From: a virus
Direction: 5' to 3' (one strand)
IMG/VR virus record: IMGVR_UViG_3300007538_000016
Coordinates: 1 to 33,409 of that record
Length of the DNA: 33,409 bases
Below, in pieces: positions 7,062-14,627 of the stretch (positions are counted from its first letter, which is position 1; each line of letters starts with the position of its first letter). The notes under the pieces are model-generated. The model saw only the letters and a program-made list of their open reading frames with translations, was not told the DNA's origin and searched no databases. The position numbers were made by a program, and so were the translations under genes.

Positions 7062-8234
7062 CTACCTCCAAACATTCATTTTTAAAAATGTCACCACATA
7101 GCCGAGCGCGTCAATAGCGTGGTTGTGACTGTCTATTGGTACCTCACCTCTCTTGTCTGCCCATATGTAGTTATTTAGCTCATTCTCTAAGTTCGGGCTA
7201 TCGTCTATAATTATCTGAAAGTCTTGAATCCACTTGATCCGCTCGACAACTATTCCAGGGCGCTTGAAGCACGGGTTCATGTTATACCCCTCATCACGCA
7301 TCGAGTTGATAGTAATCATCTCGGCAATGTCGGCAATGATGAGGTCGTCTTTGGAGCAGTTATGCGCGATCATACGCTTTAGCCAAGACTCGCCTCTGTG
7401 GCCTGTTGGTTCATATACTAGCTCCTTAACGTATAGCAAGCGCTTGTCGTAGTCGGCAGCTACTTTGATTAGAACAAATGGATCTTTAATTCCCCAGTCA
7501 ACACCGAACATGAAAGGCAATGTATCATTAAACGTGCCTTTCTTCCACCTTGTGAATATCGCCCCTTCAAGCGCTGCATATTCCCCAAGACCATAAACCT
7601 TCCACCGGTATTCGTTTGCCGTTCCGTTGGCTATGTTTTCGGGAGTAGGCTCGTAGGATAGTATCTTCTGAACGGTCTTTTCCTCCAAAAAAGGGTTGTG
7701 CTTAAACGTGCTTTTGATTGTTCTCGTTTCTTTCCACCCCTCCATATTTTTGTCAGTTAGCCAAAAAGGACTTGAAGGGTTAAAGTCTGCCCATGCGTGT
7801 TTAGTGGTTCTGACGTAAATAGCGTCGAAAATTTCAAAGGAAATACCATTGACCTCATTGAAAAAAGTAAATTCACGCTTGCCATTCTTCGCGTCTTGCT
7901 CATCATCGTAGGAGTTAAACTCGATTTCACTCCCATTATAAAAGGTAAATATACGGTCCGTCTTGTTGTAGTCTTTTACTATTGACTGAATAAAAGGGCT
8001 TGAGTTGTATATCCTGAAAGCATCCCTGATAGCCCCCTTTTTTAAGTTCGGAATATCTTGACCGATTACTGAAATGGTAACGCCTGGATTCTCCCAAGCT
8101 TTTATAAACAGAACCTGAAGGATTGAGTAAGTCTTTCCTGAAGAAGTACCTCCTCTATTTATCGTCAGCTCACAGCCCTCAGGTATAAGGTAGTTAGCAT
8201 CAAATAACTTACTTGTTCTGAACGGTTGGCTCAT
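7062..8234 (-). CDS. terL: Terminase large subunit (Terminase_3-like)
   Basis: The 390-residue ATP-driven packaging motor and nuclease. Walker A is GGTSSGKT (residues 28-35). A Walker-B-like FTFFNE lies at 122-127. The nuclease domain has the expected acidic residues in VDWG (D246), IIADIAE (D302) and HAIDALGY (D375). The length is typical of compact Terminase_3 proteins. The start overlaps the TerS end by 26 nt. It packages genome concatemers into the prohead through the portal encoded next. Confidence 0.95.
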   Translation of the reverse strand: MSQPFRTSKLFDANYLIPEGCELTINRGGTSSGKTYSILQVLFIKAWENPGVTISVIGQDIPNLKKGAIRDAFRIYNSSPFIQSIVKDYNKTDRIFTFYNGSEIEFNSYDDEQDAKNGKREFTFFNEVNGISFEIFDAIYVRTTKHAWADFNPSSPFWLTDKNMEGWKETRTIKSTFKHNPFLEEKTVQKILSYEPTPENIANGTANEYRWKVYGLGEYAALEGAIFTRWKKGTFNDTLPFMFGVDWGIKDPFVLIKVAADYDKRLLYVKELVYEPTGHRGESWLKRMIAHNCSKDDLIIADIAEMITINSMRDEGYNMNPCFKRPGIVVERIKWIQDFQIIIDDSPNLENELNNYIWADKRGEVPIDSHNHAIDALGYVVTFLKMNVWR

Positions 8235-8667
8235 CGCCTTCGCTGATTATGGTTACTTTGCCGCCCTGAATGTTTACGTTTTGCGTGTTTTCAGTCTTAT
8301 CACCAAACACCTTTGGGTAGAATTTCGCCATTTTCCACTTCAAGGTCTGAACCAATGTATTGTAAGTAGAAGGGTCTATCTCTTTAGTAAGGAGCATATC
8401 CTTGTAGTCGTCCATCTCTTTTTCTAATGCTTCAGCTTTATCTTGATGGCTATTTATATACAATGTTTGTAATTCTTCATGCTCTCTTTTCCACCTTCTG
8501 AATGTACTCCAAGAAGGGAATCTATCGTTACTGTCCAGTATTTGCACAGTATTTCCTCCCTTAGCTATTTCCTCGCATATTTCGAGGCATATATCGTAGT
8601 TATATTCAGTCAGTCTAGCCACTTCACAGAGTTTGCTTACAGCTTGTCCACTTCTTTTGATAAACAT
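8209..8667 (-). CDS. terS: Terminase small subunit-like protein
   Basis: This 152-residue protein directly precedes and overlaps TerL. Residues 1-60 read as a helix-turn-helix region (a helix around LTEYNYDICLEICEEIA, then SWSTFRRWKREH), which suits recognition of the packaging site. A central helix (KAEALEKEMDDYKDMLL) suits oligomerisation. The C-terminus ends in a short beta-rich segment. TerS proteins diverge strongly, so the call combines the HTH-like region, size and position. Confidence 0.8.
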   Translation of the reverse strand: MFIKRSGQAVSKLCEVARLTEYNYDICLEICEEIAKGGNTVQILDSNDRFPSWSTFRRWKREHEELQTLYINSHQDKAEALEKEMDDYKDMLLTKEIDPSTYNTLVQTLKWKMAKFYPKVFGDKTENTQNVNIQGGKVTIISEGDEPTVQNK

Positions 8668-8833
8668 CGTCGTAACCCTGTTGAATGTTACGGCAGTCGT
8701 TTTTTGTCGTGATAACTGTTTCGTTTGTAATTTGGTCAGTTGCTGCGTCGTAATCGTAGCAATAGCAATCCCTTTTAGGGCTGCATGAGGCTATAATAGC
8801 CGCTAAAATGATAATACTTCCTATTGTTTTCAT
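8624..8833 (-). CDS. Small lipoprotein (69 aa)
   Basis: Starting at ATG 8833 the protein begins MKTIGSIIILAAIIASC, a lipoprotein signal with lipobox I-A-S-C and the lipidated Cys at residue 17. The mature part is about 50 residues with three further Cys (DCYCYDY and TKNDC) and a fourth near the end. A start at 8851 would only add six residues before the signal. It overlaps TerS by 44 nt and has TAACTTTG 5 nt upstream. Phage lipoproteins of this size may block superinfection or act as outer-membrane lysis factors; neither is shown. Confidence 0.65.
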   Translation of the reverse strand: MKTIGSIIILAAIIASCSPKRDCYCYDYDAATDQITNETVITTKNDCRNIQQGYDDVYQKKWTSCKQTL

Positions 8834-8838
8834 AGTTG

Positions 8839-8846
8839 CAAAGTTA
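8839..8846 (-). promoter_or_regulatory. TAACTTTG -7 element, lipoprotein gene
   Basis: TAACTTTG on the minus strand starts at the TAA stop of the upstream nuclease gene and ends 5 nt before the lipoprotein ATG (8833). This supports the ATG at 8833 and predicts a leaderless or near-leaderless mRNA. Confidence 0.5.
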
Positions 8847-9326
8847 AGCATATTTCTTGTACCACTCCATAAAGTCGTCTATTGAGCGGATGATGAGGTA
8901 AACTTCTCCGTTAGCTTCAGCTCTAGCCTTCTCCTCGTGTTGATAGTCAGACATCCTATCTTTGCCTACCTTCACTTCAAAGTTTACCATTTTTCCAAAG
9001 ATAAAGCACTTGACATCTGCTCTGCCTTTTTTAACCTTTGCGTTGAATACGTATTTCTTGTTTCCCCTTGCGTCAGTTATGAGTTGTCCGGAATCAACTG
9101 AATTAATCGGGTCGCCTCCAACTTTGCGTAGGGTCTTGACGATAACCGCTTCGATGTATTTTGAAAGATACTGCCGATGCGAAGTATTCTTGTAAAAAGA
9201 CTGCTTTGGCGTAAGCGGATAAGGCTGATTAGGATGCCATTGAATGATAAGTTCTTGCAGCCATTCGTAGGCTTGTAGAGAGCAAATTTGCCCTAGTTTC
9301 GATCGGGATAGTTGCGCTTGTGTCAT
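8844..9326 (-). CDS. VRR-NUC-like nuclease (160 aa)
   Basis: The core follows the VRR-NUC pattern of the PD-(D/E)xK superfamily: E59 in the first helix, GGDPINSVDSG, KKGRADVKC (D104), VNFEVKVGKD (E117, K119) and a downstream Gln (YQ, residue 129). The end reads GEVYLIIRSIDDFMEWY, a usual closing motif. Such phage nucleases act on branched or flapped DNA. Its position between the replication genes and the terminase would suit processing of replication intermediates or packaging concatemers. Confidence 0.8.
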   Translation of the reverse strand: MTQAQLSRSKLGQICSLQAYEWLQELIIQWHPNQPYPLTPKQSFYKNTSHRQYLSKYIEAVIVKTLRKVGGDPINSVDSGQLITDARGNKKYVFNAKVKKGRADVKCFIFGKMVNFEVKVGKDRMSDYQHEEKARAEANGEVYLIIRSIDDFMEWYKKYA

Positions 9327-9703
9327 TTTTGATACGTTTTTGATGATTTTAACATTCTATAATTTTCCTTACTTCAATTTTCACTTTTTGTCAAAAATAG
9401 CCTTTTTTACCCCAAAATGTTACACTAATGTTACACTAATGTTACACCTAATTTTGACGTAACTTACTGATATGTGAACAAAAGTGTAACAATGTTACAC
9501 TGTTACACCTGTTTTGGAATTTTTGAAATTTTCTCTTTGACATTTTTATTTTTTACTAAAACTACTGTAACACTGTAACAATGTTACACCTTTTCTTACA
9601 TATCAATAAGTTAGCTCCATTTTTACTGTAACATTGGTGTAACATTTGGTGTAACATTCCGCGTTTTTTTGATTTGTTAATTTGAGCAATAATGCACACT
9701 TTT
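9327..9703. other. 377-bp non-coding region
   Basis: No gene is visible on either strand. It has AT-rich tracts (CTTTTTGTCAAAAATAGCC and TTTTTATTTTTTACTAAAAC) and the TGTTACAC repeat cluster annotated separately. It separates the primase/helicase stop from the nuclease start. Candidate roles are replication origin, packaging recognition site or a regulatory switch. Confidence 0.7.
9418..9656. repeat. TGTTACAC iteron cluster (candidate origin or pac/operator)
   Basis: Twelve copies of TGTTACA or its complement lie in 240 bp. Three direct TGTTACAC copies start at 9418, 9429 and 9440, exactly 11 bp apart (one helical turn). GTGTAACA-A-TGTTACAC (9484-9500) is palindromic apart from its centre and is followed at once by another copy (9501). 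TGTAACA copies start at 9566, 9574 and 9627, TGTTACAC at 9582 and GTGTAACA at 9637 and 9649, the last two 12 bp apart. AT-rich DNA flanks the array. Helically phased iterons plus palindromes indicate a protein-binding array. Confidence 0.85.
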
Positions 9704-12001
9704 TTAAACTTCATCTTTTAGGTGGCGCATTACTGTCATTCTTGACACTCCTAGCAAGTTTGCTACCTCTGTTCTATTAAAGTCGCTGTTGGCTTTGTAA
9801 ATTGCAAGTACCTGTTCTTTAATACTTTTCTTTGCGTTCTCATCAATTACTTTCTTGTAGTCGCCTATCTCAGTAGAATTAATTTTAATCTTCTGAGCGT
9901 TGGCCACGAAGTAATCTGATAGTCGAATCGCCTTTTTCATACTTTGCTCAGAAATAGGCCTAATTTCGCTCAAGTTGTTTTCAAAGAACAAATCGAAAAT
10001 GTGAATCAAAAGAGCAAAGCGAGGGATGTAGCTTTTTTGTTTCGGGTACATCGACTTCAGGTATTCGTTTTGTTCGTCGTCGTTTTCTTGCGCTGTAATC
10101 GTATTAAAGGCATTAACCCATACTTCCTTCGCTTCTTCAGAAAACGTCAATCTCTGTGGCTGTATTTGCCCCTCATCGTCCCTAATTACGTTCTGCTTCA
10201 TCTTTGAATGAAACGCAGTAATTCGCTCCTTGTACCAATGAATAATATCCTCGTCCATTTCTCGCTCGTTGTAGTTCTCTACTTTCGCATCCGGATAACA
10301 TAGCAGTAAACGGTCTGTGAAACCGTTTTCCTTGTTCTCTTGTGTCGAGAATTGGGAGAATATAGAAGGCTGAATACCACCAAGAACAGGAATAAATGGC
10401 ACGTCAACGAATCCGGACTTTGCAGTCTTACGATTCATAATAGCTGCCTCGCCCGACCAAGTGGATAGCCAAAACTCTAAATCAGATCCCTCGCGATACT
10501 TGTTCATGTCTTTAATCCAGCCTGCAAGCTCATCTTTAAATACTCCTACTGCGTTGTCGCTTTCCTGATGAAGTTCTACTAATGCCTCAAGGGTTATATC
10601 ATTAGCAATAAATTGCTCTTTTACAGGCTTTCGAACCTCAACCACATCTTCGCGTTCTTTCTTTGATAGCGAATTGTATTCTTCCCATTTCTCAAGCTCC
10701 TTGTAGTAACGCTTCACCTGGCGGCCGTTTATCTTTGTCAATGGAAACGTCATGTTTTTCACAGAAGGAGTTTTCCCAATTCCTGCCTTACCTACTAAGC
10801 ATAGCCATAAAGAACCGCGCTCAACCCATGCAGTCTTAACTTGAAGCTCCATTGAGTTACCTACGCAGACGCTTATTAGCCACAACATAGCGCACCCCAT
10901 GTAGTCAATGTTGGAGTTTAGCGTATCATGGCATTCAAGTATGTAGTTTTGTATAGGCTCCGGAAATATCTCCAAAGGAAAATCTAAAGCAGACTGATTA
11001 ATTTTATGTTCCTCAATTAAGTCTTTCTTTGTGCGTATGCGCTTCTCTTGATCATCAACTACCTTCTTTAGCCGATCACCGTAGCCCTCGTGATACAGCT
11101 TCGAGGCTGCTGCCGACATATCTCCATTGTGGTATTTATGAGCGTATGCCGCAAAAGGCGTGATGAGTTTTTCAGCAGGGTATATTGTTCCAGTCGAAAA
11201 TAAAAACATACAGCCTGAATCCTTGTACACATAGCCTGAATGAGCCGAAGTTGCTCCGTGTCGCTTAATTAAGTACTGCCTTTGCAAGTTCCTGACAACC
11301 GTAAAATCGCCTCCTATAACATCCCAAATATCTGTCTTCTCGTTGTAATCCTCCCAAGAAGGCTTTTCGTTGCCTGTGTACTTCTTTCTTGACTTCTTAG
11401 GCTCAGGTATAATCTCCTGCTCGTAATTGTAAAAGCGAGAGCATTCGAATAGAATCTCTCGGTCTTTGTCGCTGATAAAGTCAATCTCAAAATAAGACTT
11501 CTCGCTTACTTGGTTGTCAGGATAAACGAAAACATAGCCACCAGTTCCACGAGTTTCAATGATTGCCCCCTTGTGATTTTTAAGGGTTGCTACTTTTTGG
11601 TTTCCTTCAACGCGCTTAGACTTGTACAGAATGTGATAACCTTCAGACTTCGTTTTGTAAATTGCAAACTTCTTCTCAAAGTCGTAGATATTGTCTTTCA
11701 ATAAAGTGATAAACTCATCCCAAAAATCGCGCTGCTCTGCTGCTGTTGATAAGACTTTTAAATCAACATCAATAACTTCTAAAAAATCATAGCCTGTGAT
11801 GATGCCTATTGCTGTTGTGGCAGGCATCTCGTCACCGTTCTTCTTGATGTAGCCACCGTTGTAGTTAAATCTTCTAGTAAATTCCTGTGGCGTTAGCTTC
11901 TCGGTTTCGTTTTTTTTCCAAGAAAAGTTAGGTACTTTGTTCTCTCCAACTGTTAAAAGCGAAAAATGCTCTAAATACTTAAGTGCTTGATTTAATTCCA
12001 T
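9704..12001 (-). CDS. Bifunctional primase (prim-pol) / DUF3987 helicase
   Basis: The 765-residue replication protein starts with a primase-polymerase-type domain (catalytic pair in FLEVIDVDLK, D78 and D80; later GYHILYKSK). A linker module follows (WDVIGGDFTVVRNLQRQYL to AASKLYHEGYG, 226-307), then a DUF3987-type ATPase with Walker A GKAGIGKT (404-411) and a Walker-B-like GVFKDELAG. The last 30 residues form a helix-turn-helix (NRTEVANLLGVSRMTVMRHL), which could bind the iteron array directly downstream. It synthesises primers and unwinds the phage origin. No separate phage DNA polymerase was seen, so host polymerase is probably used. Confidence 0.88.
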   Translation of the reverse strand: MELNQALKYLEHFSLLTVGENKVPNFSWKKNETEKLTPQEFTRRFNYNGGYIKKNGDEMPATTAIGIITGYDFLEVIDVDLKVLSTAAEQRDFWDEFITLLKDNIYDFEKKFAIYKTKSEGYHILYKSKRVEGNQKVATLKNHKGAIIETRGTGGYVFVYPDNQVSEKSYFEIDFISDKDREILFECSRFYNYEQEIIPEPKKSRKKYTGNEKPSWEDYNEKTDIWDVIGGDFTVVRNLQRQYLIKRHGATSAHSGYVYKDSGCMFLFSTGTIYPAEKLITPFAAYAHKYHNGDMSAAASKLYHEGYGDRLKKVVDDQEKRIRTKKDLIEEHKINQSALDFPLEIFPEPIQNYILECHDTLNSNIDYMGCAMLWLISVCVGNSMELQVKTAWVERGSLWLCLVGKAGIGKTPSVKNMTFPLTKINGRQVKRYYKELEKWEEYNSLSKKEREDVVEVRKPVKEQFIANDITLEALVELHQESDNAVGVFKDELAGWIKDMNKYREGSDLEFWLSTWSGEAAIMNRKTAKSGFVDVPFIPVLGGIQPSIFSQFSTQENKENGFTDRLLLCYPDAKVENYNEREMDEDIIHWYKERITAFHSKMKQNVIRDDEGQIQPQRLTFSEEAKEVWVNAFNTITAQENDDEQNEYLKSMYPKQKSYIPRFALLIHIFDLFFENNLSEIRPISEQSMKKAIRLSDYFVANAQKIKINSTEIGDYKKVIDENAKKSIKEQVLAIYKANSDFNRTEVANLLGVSRMTVMRHLKDEV

Positions 12002-12019
12002 TACTTCTTTTTTGTGGTT

Positions 12020-12041
12020 AAAAAAAGGGCTTTCGCCCTTT
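12020..12041 (-). terminator. Intrinsic terminator before primase gene
   Basis: On the minus strand AAAGGGC-GAAA-GCCCTTT forms a perfect 7-bp stem with a GNRA tetraloop, followed by a T run. It ends the recombination operon (13891-12067). Because TATATTTG (12042-12049) lies just upstream, the primase mRNA would start with this hairpin unless it initiates further down. Confidence 0.85.
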
Positions 12042-12049
12042 CAAATATA
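12042..12049 (-). promoter_or_regulatory. TATATTTG -7 element, primase gene
   Basis: TATATTTG on the minus strand abuts the terminator hairpin and lies 40 nt before the primase ATG. The overlap suggests attenuation: a newly started transcript carries the hairpin near its 5' end. Confidence 0.5.
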
Positions 12050-12066
12050 ATGTTTATGCTTAAAAT

Positions 12067-12333
12067 TTAGATGATTATTTCAAAATCGTTCACGCTGCAA
12101 TAAGTTACTTGTCCGCTATTGGATTGAAAATTCAAAGACAAGCCCTGAATCTTCAATCCTTTAACAGACACACTAACCACATCGTCGAAGTCCTGGCGCT
12201 CAAGCCAAGAATCGATAATCTTTTTTGCGAACATTTTTAAAGCAGGCCAGTTCTTATGCTCGAATGCCAACTGCATCGCCATAGCGTCCTTAGAATGGAA
12301 GGTCATCGTCCTCGTCAATTCCTGACTCAGCAT
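12067..12333 (-). CDS. Small conserved-context protein (88 aa)
   Basis: No family is recognised. The protein has a helical N-terminal part and a C-terminal half rich in beta strands (VVSVSVKGLKIQGLSLNFQS; the end reads CSVNDFEIII). It is the last gene of the recombination operon before the terminator. The start is uncertain: ATG at 12333 overlaps the SSB-like gene by 44 nt, and ATG at 12306 (overlap 17 nt) or 12282 (no overlap) would fit the operon's tight coupling equally well. Confidence 0.6.
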   Translation of the reverse strand: MLSQELTRTMTFHSKDAMAMQLAFEHKNWPALKMFAKKIIDSWLERQDFDDVVSVSVKGLKIQGLSLNFQSNSGQVTYCSVNDFEIII

Positions 12334-12664
12334 TTATTTGTACAGCCTCAGGGCTTGCAGTCGATTGAGCTACTCCGTCAGAGTTAAACAATACCTTTCC
12401 ATTTCCGATGTACGCTTTATCCGCTTTCGCTTCGCGTTCATCCTTTGTCTGCGATAACCACGCAGCCACATCTTGATCAAATTGGTTCTTCTCGTCAAAC
12501 ACCCCGACCGTTGTGTCAAGATATACGCGACCGCCTTTCTCAGCAGAGCCTTGAATTATCCCCCTTTGATTTAATGGGATAAGCAAGCAGGGCGTTCCCT
12601 TTGACGTTTTGTGAATTGCACTTTGGAACTTTGTCAGCTCGATTGATAGTCCTATGATTTTCAT
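12290..12664 (-). CDS. SSB-like single-stranded DNA-binding protein
   Basis: The 124-residue protein has a beta-rich N-terminal half (compatible with an OB fold) followed by a polar linker and the terminal tip DEDDDLPF. That tip closely matches the acidic D-D-D-I/L-P-F end by which bacterial SSB proteins recruit repair and replication partners. The core lacks an obvious standard SSB signature, so it is probably a diverged phage SSB. It sits next to the exonuclease and the annealing protein and would coat single strands during recombination-dependent replication. Confidence 0.75.
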   Translation of the reverse strand: MKIIGLSIELTKFQSAIHKTSKGTPCLLIPLNQRGIIQGSAEKGGRVYLDTTVGVFDEKNQFDQDVAAWLSQTKDEREAKADKAYIGNGKVLFNSDGVAQSTASPEAVQINAESGIDEDDDLPF

Positions 12665-13281
12665 TTGGTAAATTTTGAATAATTAATTTTAATAAATTCG
12701 CGAATGTTCCTTACTCGCTGCTGAAGGTCTGCAATAACTTCTTTGTCATACGCGACTTCAAACGTCTTTACTCGATACTTCTTGTCAAGCTGCTCATATC
12801 TTCTTTCAGGAAGATAAGGAGCAATGTCTTCAGGAGTGTCGAATAAACAATACACAAGCCTTGCTTTGGTCTTTCCAGTCAAGTGCATATACACTTGAAG
12901 TTGATAAAAGTAATCCTTTGTAGGAATTTTATTTTCAAACAAAGGAAAAGTAAAGCAATCCCATGAATTTTTAATGTCAATTACCTCATCGGCCAAAAGG
13001 ATGTCAGGAGTTCCCGTGAAATAATCATCCTCAAAGGTATCTTCGTTTTTCACTACCATTGATAAATCTAGCCAATCAATTACTTGGTCAATAGCGTGCG
13101 ACTCAAGCGCGTTGCCCTTGTCCAAGTACTTCGAATTTATTTCCTTTTGATAGCCGTAAATTTGCTCCTTTAGCCAGTCCTCAACGTATGTCTGAGTCGT
13201 TTTTGAAATCAAATCTGATTTATTTCTAGGGTTAGTCATAACCTTTCCTGAAGCCGAAGCTCTAATTTTAAACTCCTTCAT
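12661..13281 (-). CDS. YqaJ-like recombination exonuclease (PD-(D/E)xK)
   Basis: The 206-residue protein carries the lambda-exo/YqaJ nuclease core: KGNALESHA (E60), GTPDILLADEVIDIKNS (D93, D102, K104) and the QLQVYMHLTG motif with its helix-borne Gln (about 127). It resects double-strand ends to give single strands for the annealing protein encoded just upstream. It overlaps that gene by 14 nt and is coupled to the SSB-like gene by ATGA. Confidence 0.88.
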   Translation of the reverse strand: MKEFKIRASASGKVMTNPRNKSDLISKTTQTYVEDWLKEQIYGYQKEINSKYLDKGNALESHAIDQVIDWLDLSMVVKNEDTFEDDYFTGTPDILLADEVIDIKNSWDCFTFPLFENKIPTKDYFYQLQVYMHLTGKTKARLVYCLFDTPEDIAPYLPERRYEQLDKKYRVKTFEVAYDKEVIADLQQRVRNIREFIKINYSKFTK

Positions 13282-13891
13282 CGCTCAGCATTTTAATTTG
13301 TTCGTCTGAAAGGTCATAATTCTGAGAAAGCTGCTCGACTGTAATAGAGCCTTCCTTTACTGCCTGCACAGCCTTCTTCCATTTATCGCTTCCTACTTCG
13401 ATTGTCGGAGCGATTTTTACTTCGCGAAATTCGTCAGGGTGATATACGTCTTGAGCGATGCCTAGTTCGGCTGCACACTTTTTGAGCGCGTCGGTGGCCG
13501 CAGCCTTCATGTCGTTTCCAATCGACAAAGGCACATCACTTCCCTTGCGAAACATAATGTCTTTGTTGCCATACTGGGTCTTTACAATCGTGCGCCCGGC
13601 GCTTCTGCAAGTCAGCCTACCTTTAACGACAACTTCCTTGCATTCAATCATTACCTTTTCGTCAAGGATCTCAAAATCCCAATCCCAACCGAACATCAAG
13701 TTCAGGCATTTGCGGACATAACTTCCCGACACATAACTCCACTTTCCACCGCCTTTGGCTGGCCGTTGCTTAATATACTGAGAAGGCGTTTTCTTCAAAA
13801 TAAATTGAAGCTGTTTGTCATTGAGGCTAACCTCCTGGCCTACTAAAGTCATGTCAGACTTCTTAATCAGCGCTACTTCGTTTTTATCCAT
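13268..13891 (-). CDS. Rad52-family single-strand annealing protein
   Basis: The 207-residue protein follows the Rad52/Sak pattern: YIKQRPAKGGGKWSYVSGSY (39-58), a central beta sheet (FEILDEKVMIECKEVVVKGRL), and the characteristic GNDMKAAATDALKKCAAELG helix (125-144). It anneals complementary single strands and forms a functional pair with the exonuclease that follows. It has its own TATATTTG element 22 nt upstream and is probably expressed early. Confidence 0.88.
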   Translation of the reverse strand: MDKNEVALIKKSDMTLVGQEVSLNDKQLQFILKKTPSQYIKQRPAKGGGKWSYVSGSYVRKCLNLMFGWDWDFEILDEKVMIECKEVVVKGRLTCRSAGRTIVKTQYGNKDIMFRKGSDVPLSIGNDMKAAATDALKKCAAELGIAQDVYHPDEFREVKIAPTIEVGSDKWKKAVQAVKEGSITVEQLSQNYDLSDEQIKMLSDEGV

Positions 13892-13913
13892 TACTTCTGT
13901 TTTATTGTTTCCA

Positions 13914-13921
13914 CAAATATA
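13914..13921 (-). promoter_or_regulatory. TATATTTG -7 element, recombination operon
   Basis: TATATTTG on the minus strand, 22 nt before the annealing protein ATG (13891). It belongs to the TATATTTG class found on the replication genes. Confidence 0.55.
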
Positions 13922-13932
13922 TAATTATTTTC

Positions 13933-14145
13933 TTACGCATCAATACAAAGAATAGTTTTTGCGCTTTTTCGCAGCAAAGCCCCTGAATATTCCCAAGCAT
14001 TGCACTTGATGCCGTTTACTTCGATTTGAGAAGTAGGTTCTTTTTGCGTGAAATGCGACACACGCGCACGAAAGTAGTTCTTCTTTTCGATTTTTTTGAT
14101 TTGACAGTATTCGCTAACACTTACCCATTCGGTTACTTTAGTCAT
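13933..14145 (-). CDS. Small excisionase/HTH-like protein (70 aa)
   Basis: The N-terminus (EWVSVSEYCQIKKIEKKNYFRA) has the look of a MerR/Xis-type winged-helix start, in which 'VSEYCQI' would begin recognition. The remainder is short and ends ILCIDA. It is coupled to the DnaA-like gene by ATGA. It may be a small DNA-binding regulator. The family assignment is weak. Confidence 0.5.
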   Translation of the reverse strand: MTKVTEWVSVSEYCQIKKIEKKNYFRARVSHFTQKEPTSQIEVNGIKCNAWEYSGALLRKSAKTILCIDA

Positions 14146-14606
14146 GATTTCAATTTTGATATTTGTTTTTGAATTTCGTTTCTTTCCTGAATTAAAGCTT
14201 CGATGCTAAGCTGCTTCAATTCTTCCTGCAATTCCTGCATTCGTTTTTGTATCTTAAGCTTTCGCCTCATCAGCTCATCGTTGAGGTTGTAATACTCATT
14301 TATATAATGAGCAGTTCCTTCGAGGATGTTATACTGCTGCATATTAAACGGCCTACCTTGCTTGTTCAGCAACTTCCATGTTGGTATCACCCGGTCGCGC
14401 GAGTTCATCACAGTAGCATGGTCGCGATTACTTACCCTTCCTATTGCATCAAGAGTAGCTTCTCCTTTAAAGTACTTCCAAGCAAAGTAGTGAAACAAAT
14501 GCCTTGAGCGCACTACTTCTTGTTTTCTTGACTTGCTTTTTACCTCCTCTACTGTTACCGAGTTAAATTCGCAAATCAATTCCATTAATTCTTCCAGTTT
14601 CTTCAT
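14142..14606 (-). CDS. DnaA domain IV-like DNA-binding protein without ATPase
   Basis: The 154-residue protein carries the DnaA C-terminal signature: SKSRKQEVVRSRHLFHYFAW (25-44), then TLDAIGR and NRDHATVMNSRDRV (about 51-73). This corresponds to the R-x-x-x-V-x-x-R helix and the G-x-RDH(T/A)TV recognition motif. No AAA+ domain is present, so it cannot melt an origin alone. Residues 105-154 are a long coiled coil that could dimerise it. It may bind DnaA-box-like sites in host or phage DNA, to direct replication or displace host DnaA. Confidence 0.82.
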   Translation of the reverse strand: MKKLEELMELICEFNSVTVEEVKSKSRKQEVVRSRHLFHYFAWKYFKGEATLDAIGRVSNRDHATVMNSRDRVIPTWKLLNKQGRPFNMQQYNILEGTAHYINEYYNLNDELMRRKLKIQKRMQELQEELKQLSIEALIQERNEIQKQISKLKS

Positions 14607-14610
14607 GTGG

Positions 14611-14618
14611 CAAATATA
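14611..14618 (-). promoter_or_regulatory. TATATTTG -7 element, DnaA-like gene
   Basis: TATATTTG on the minus strand, only 4 nt from the ATG at 14606, so a leaderless transcript is predicted. Confidence 0.55.
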
Positions 14619-14627
14619 ATATTTATT

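Noticed and set aside
9418-9656. CRISPR array
   Set aside because: The repeated unit is only 7-8 bp, occurs in both orientations and has spacers of 0-50 bp, which fits a protein-binding array and not CRISPR.
9418-9656. Classical DnaA boxes (TTATCCACA)
   Set aside because: No perfect copy was seen in the iteron region, so a direct link to the DnaA-like protein is not supported by motif.
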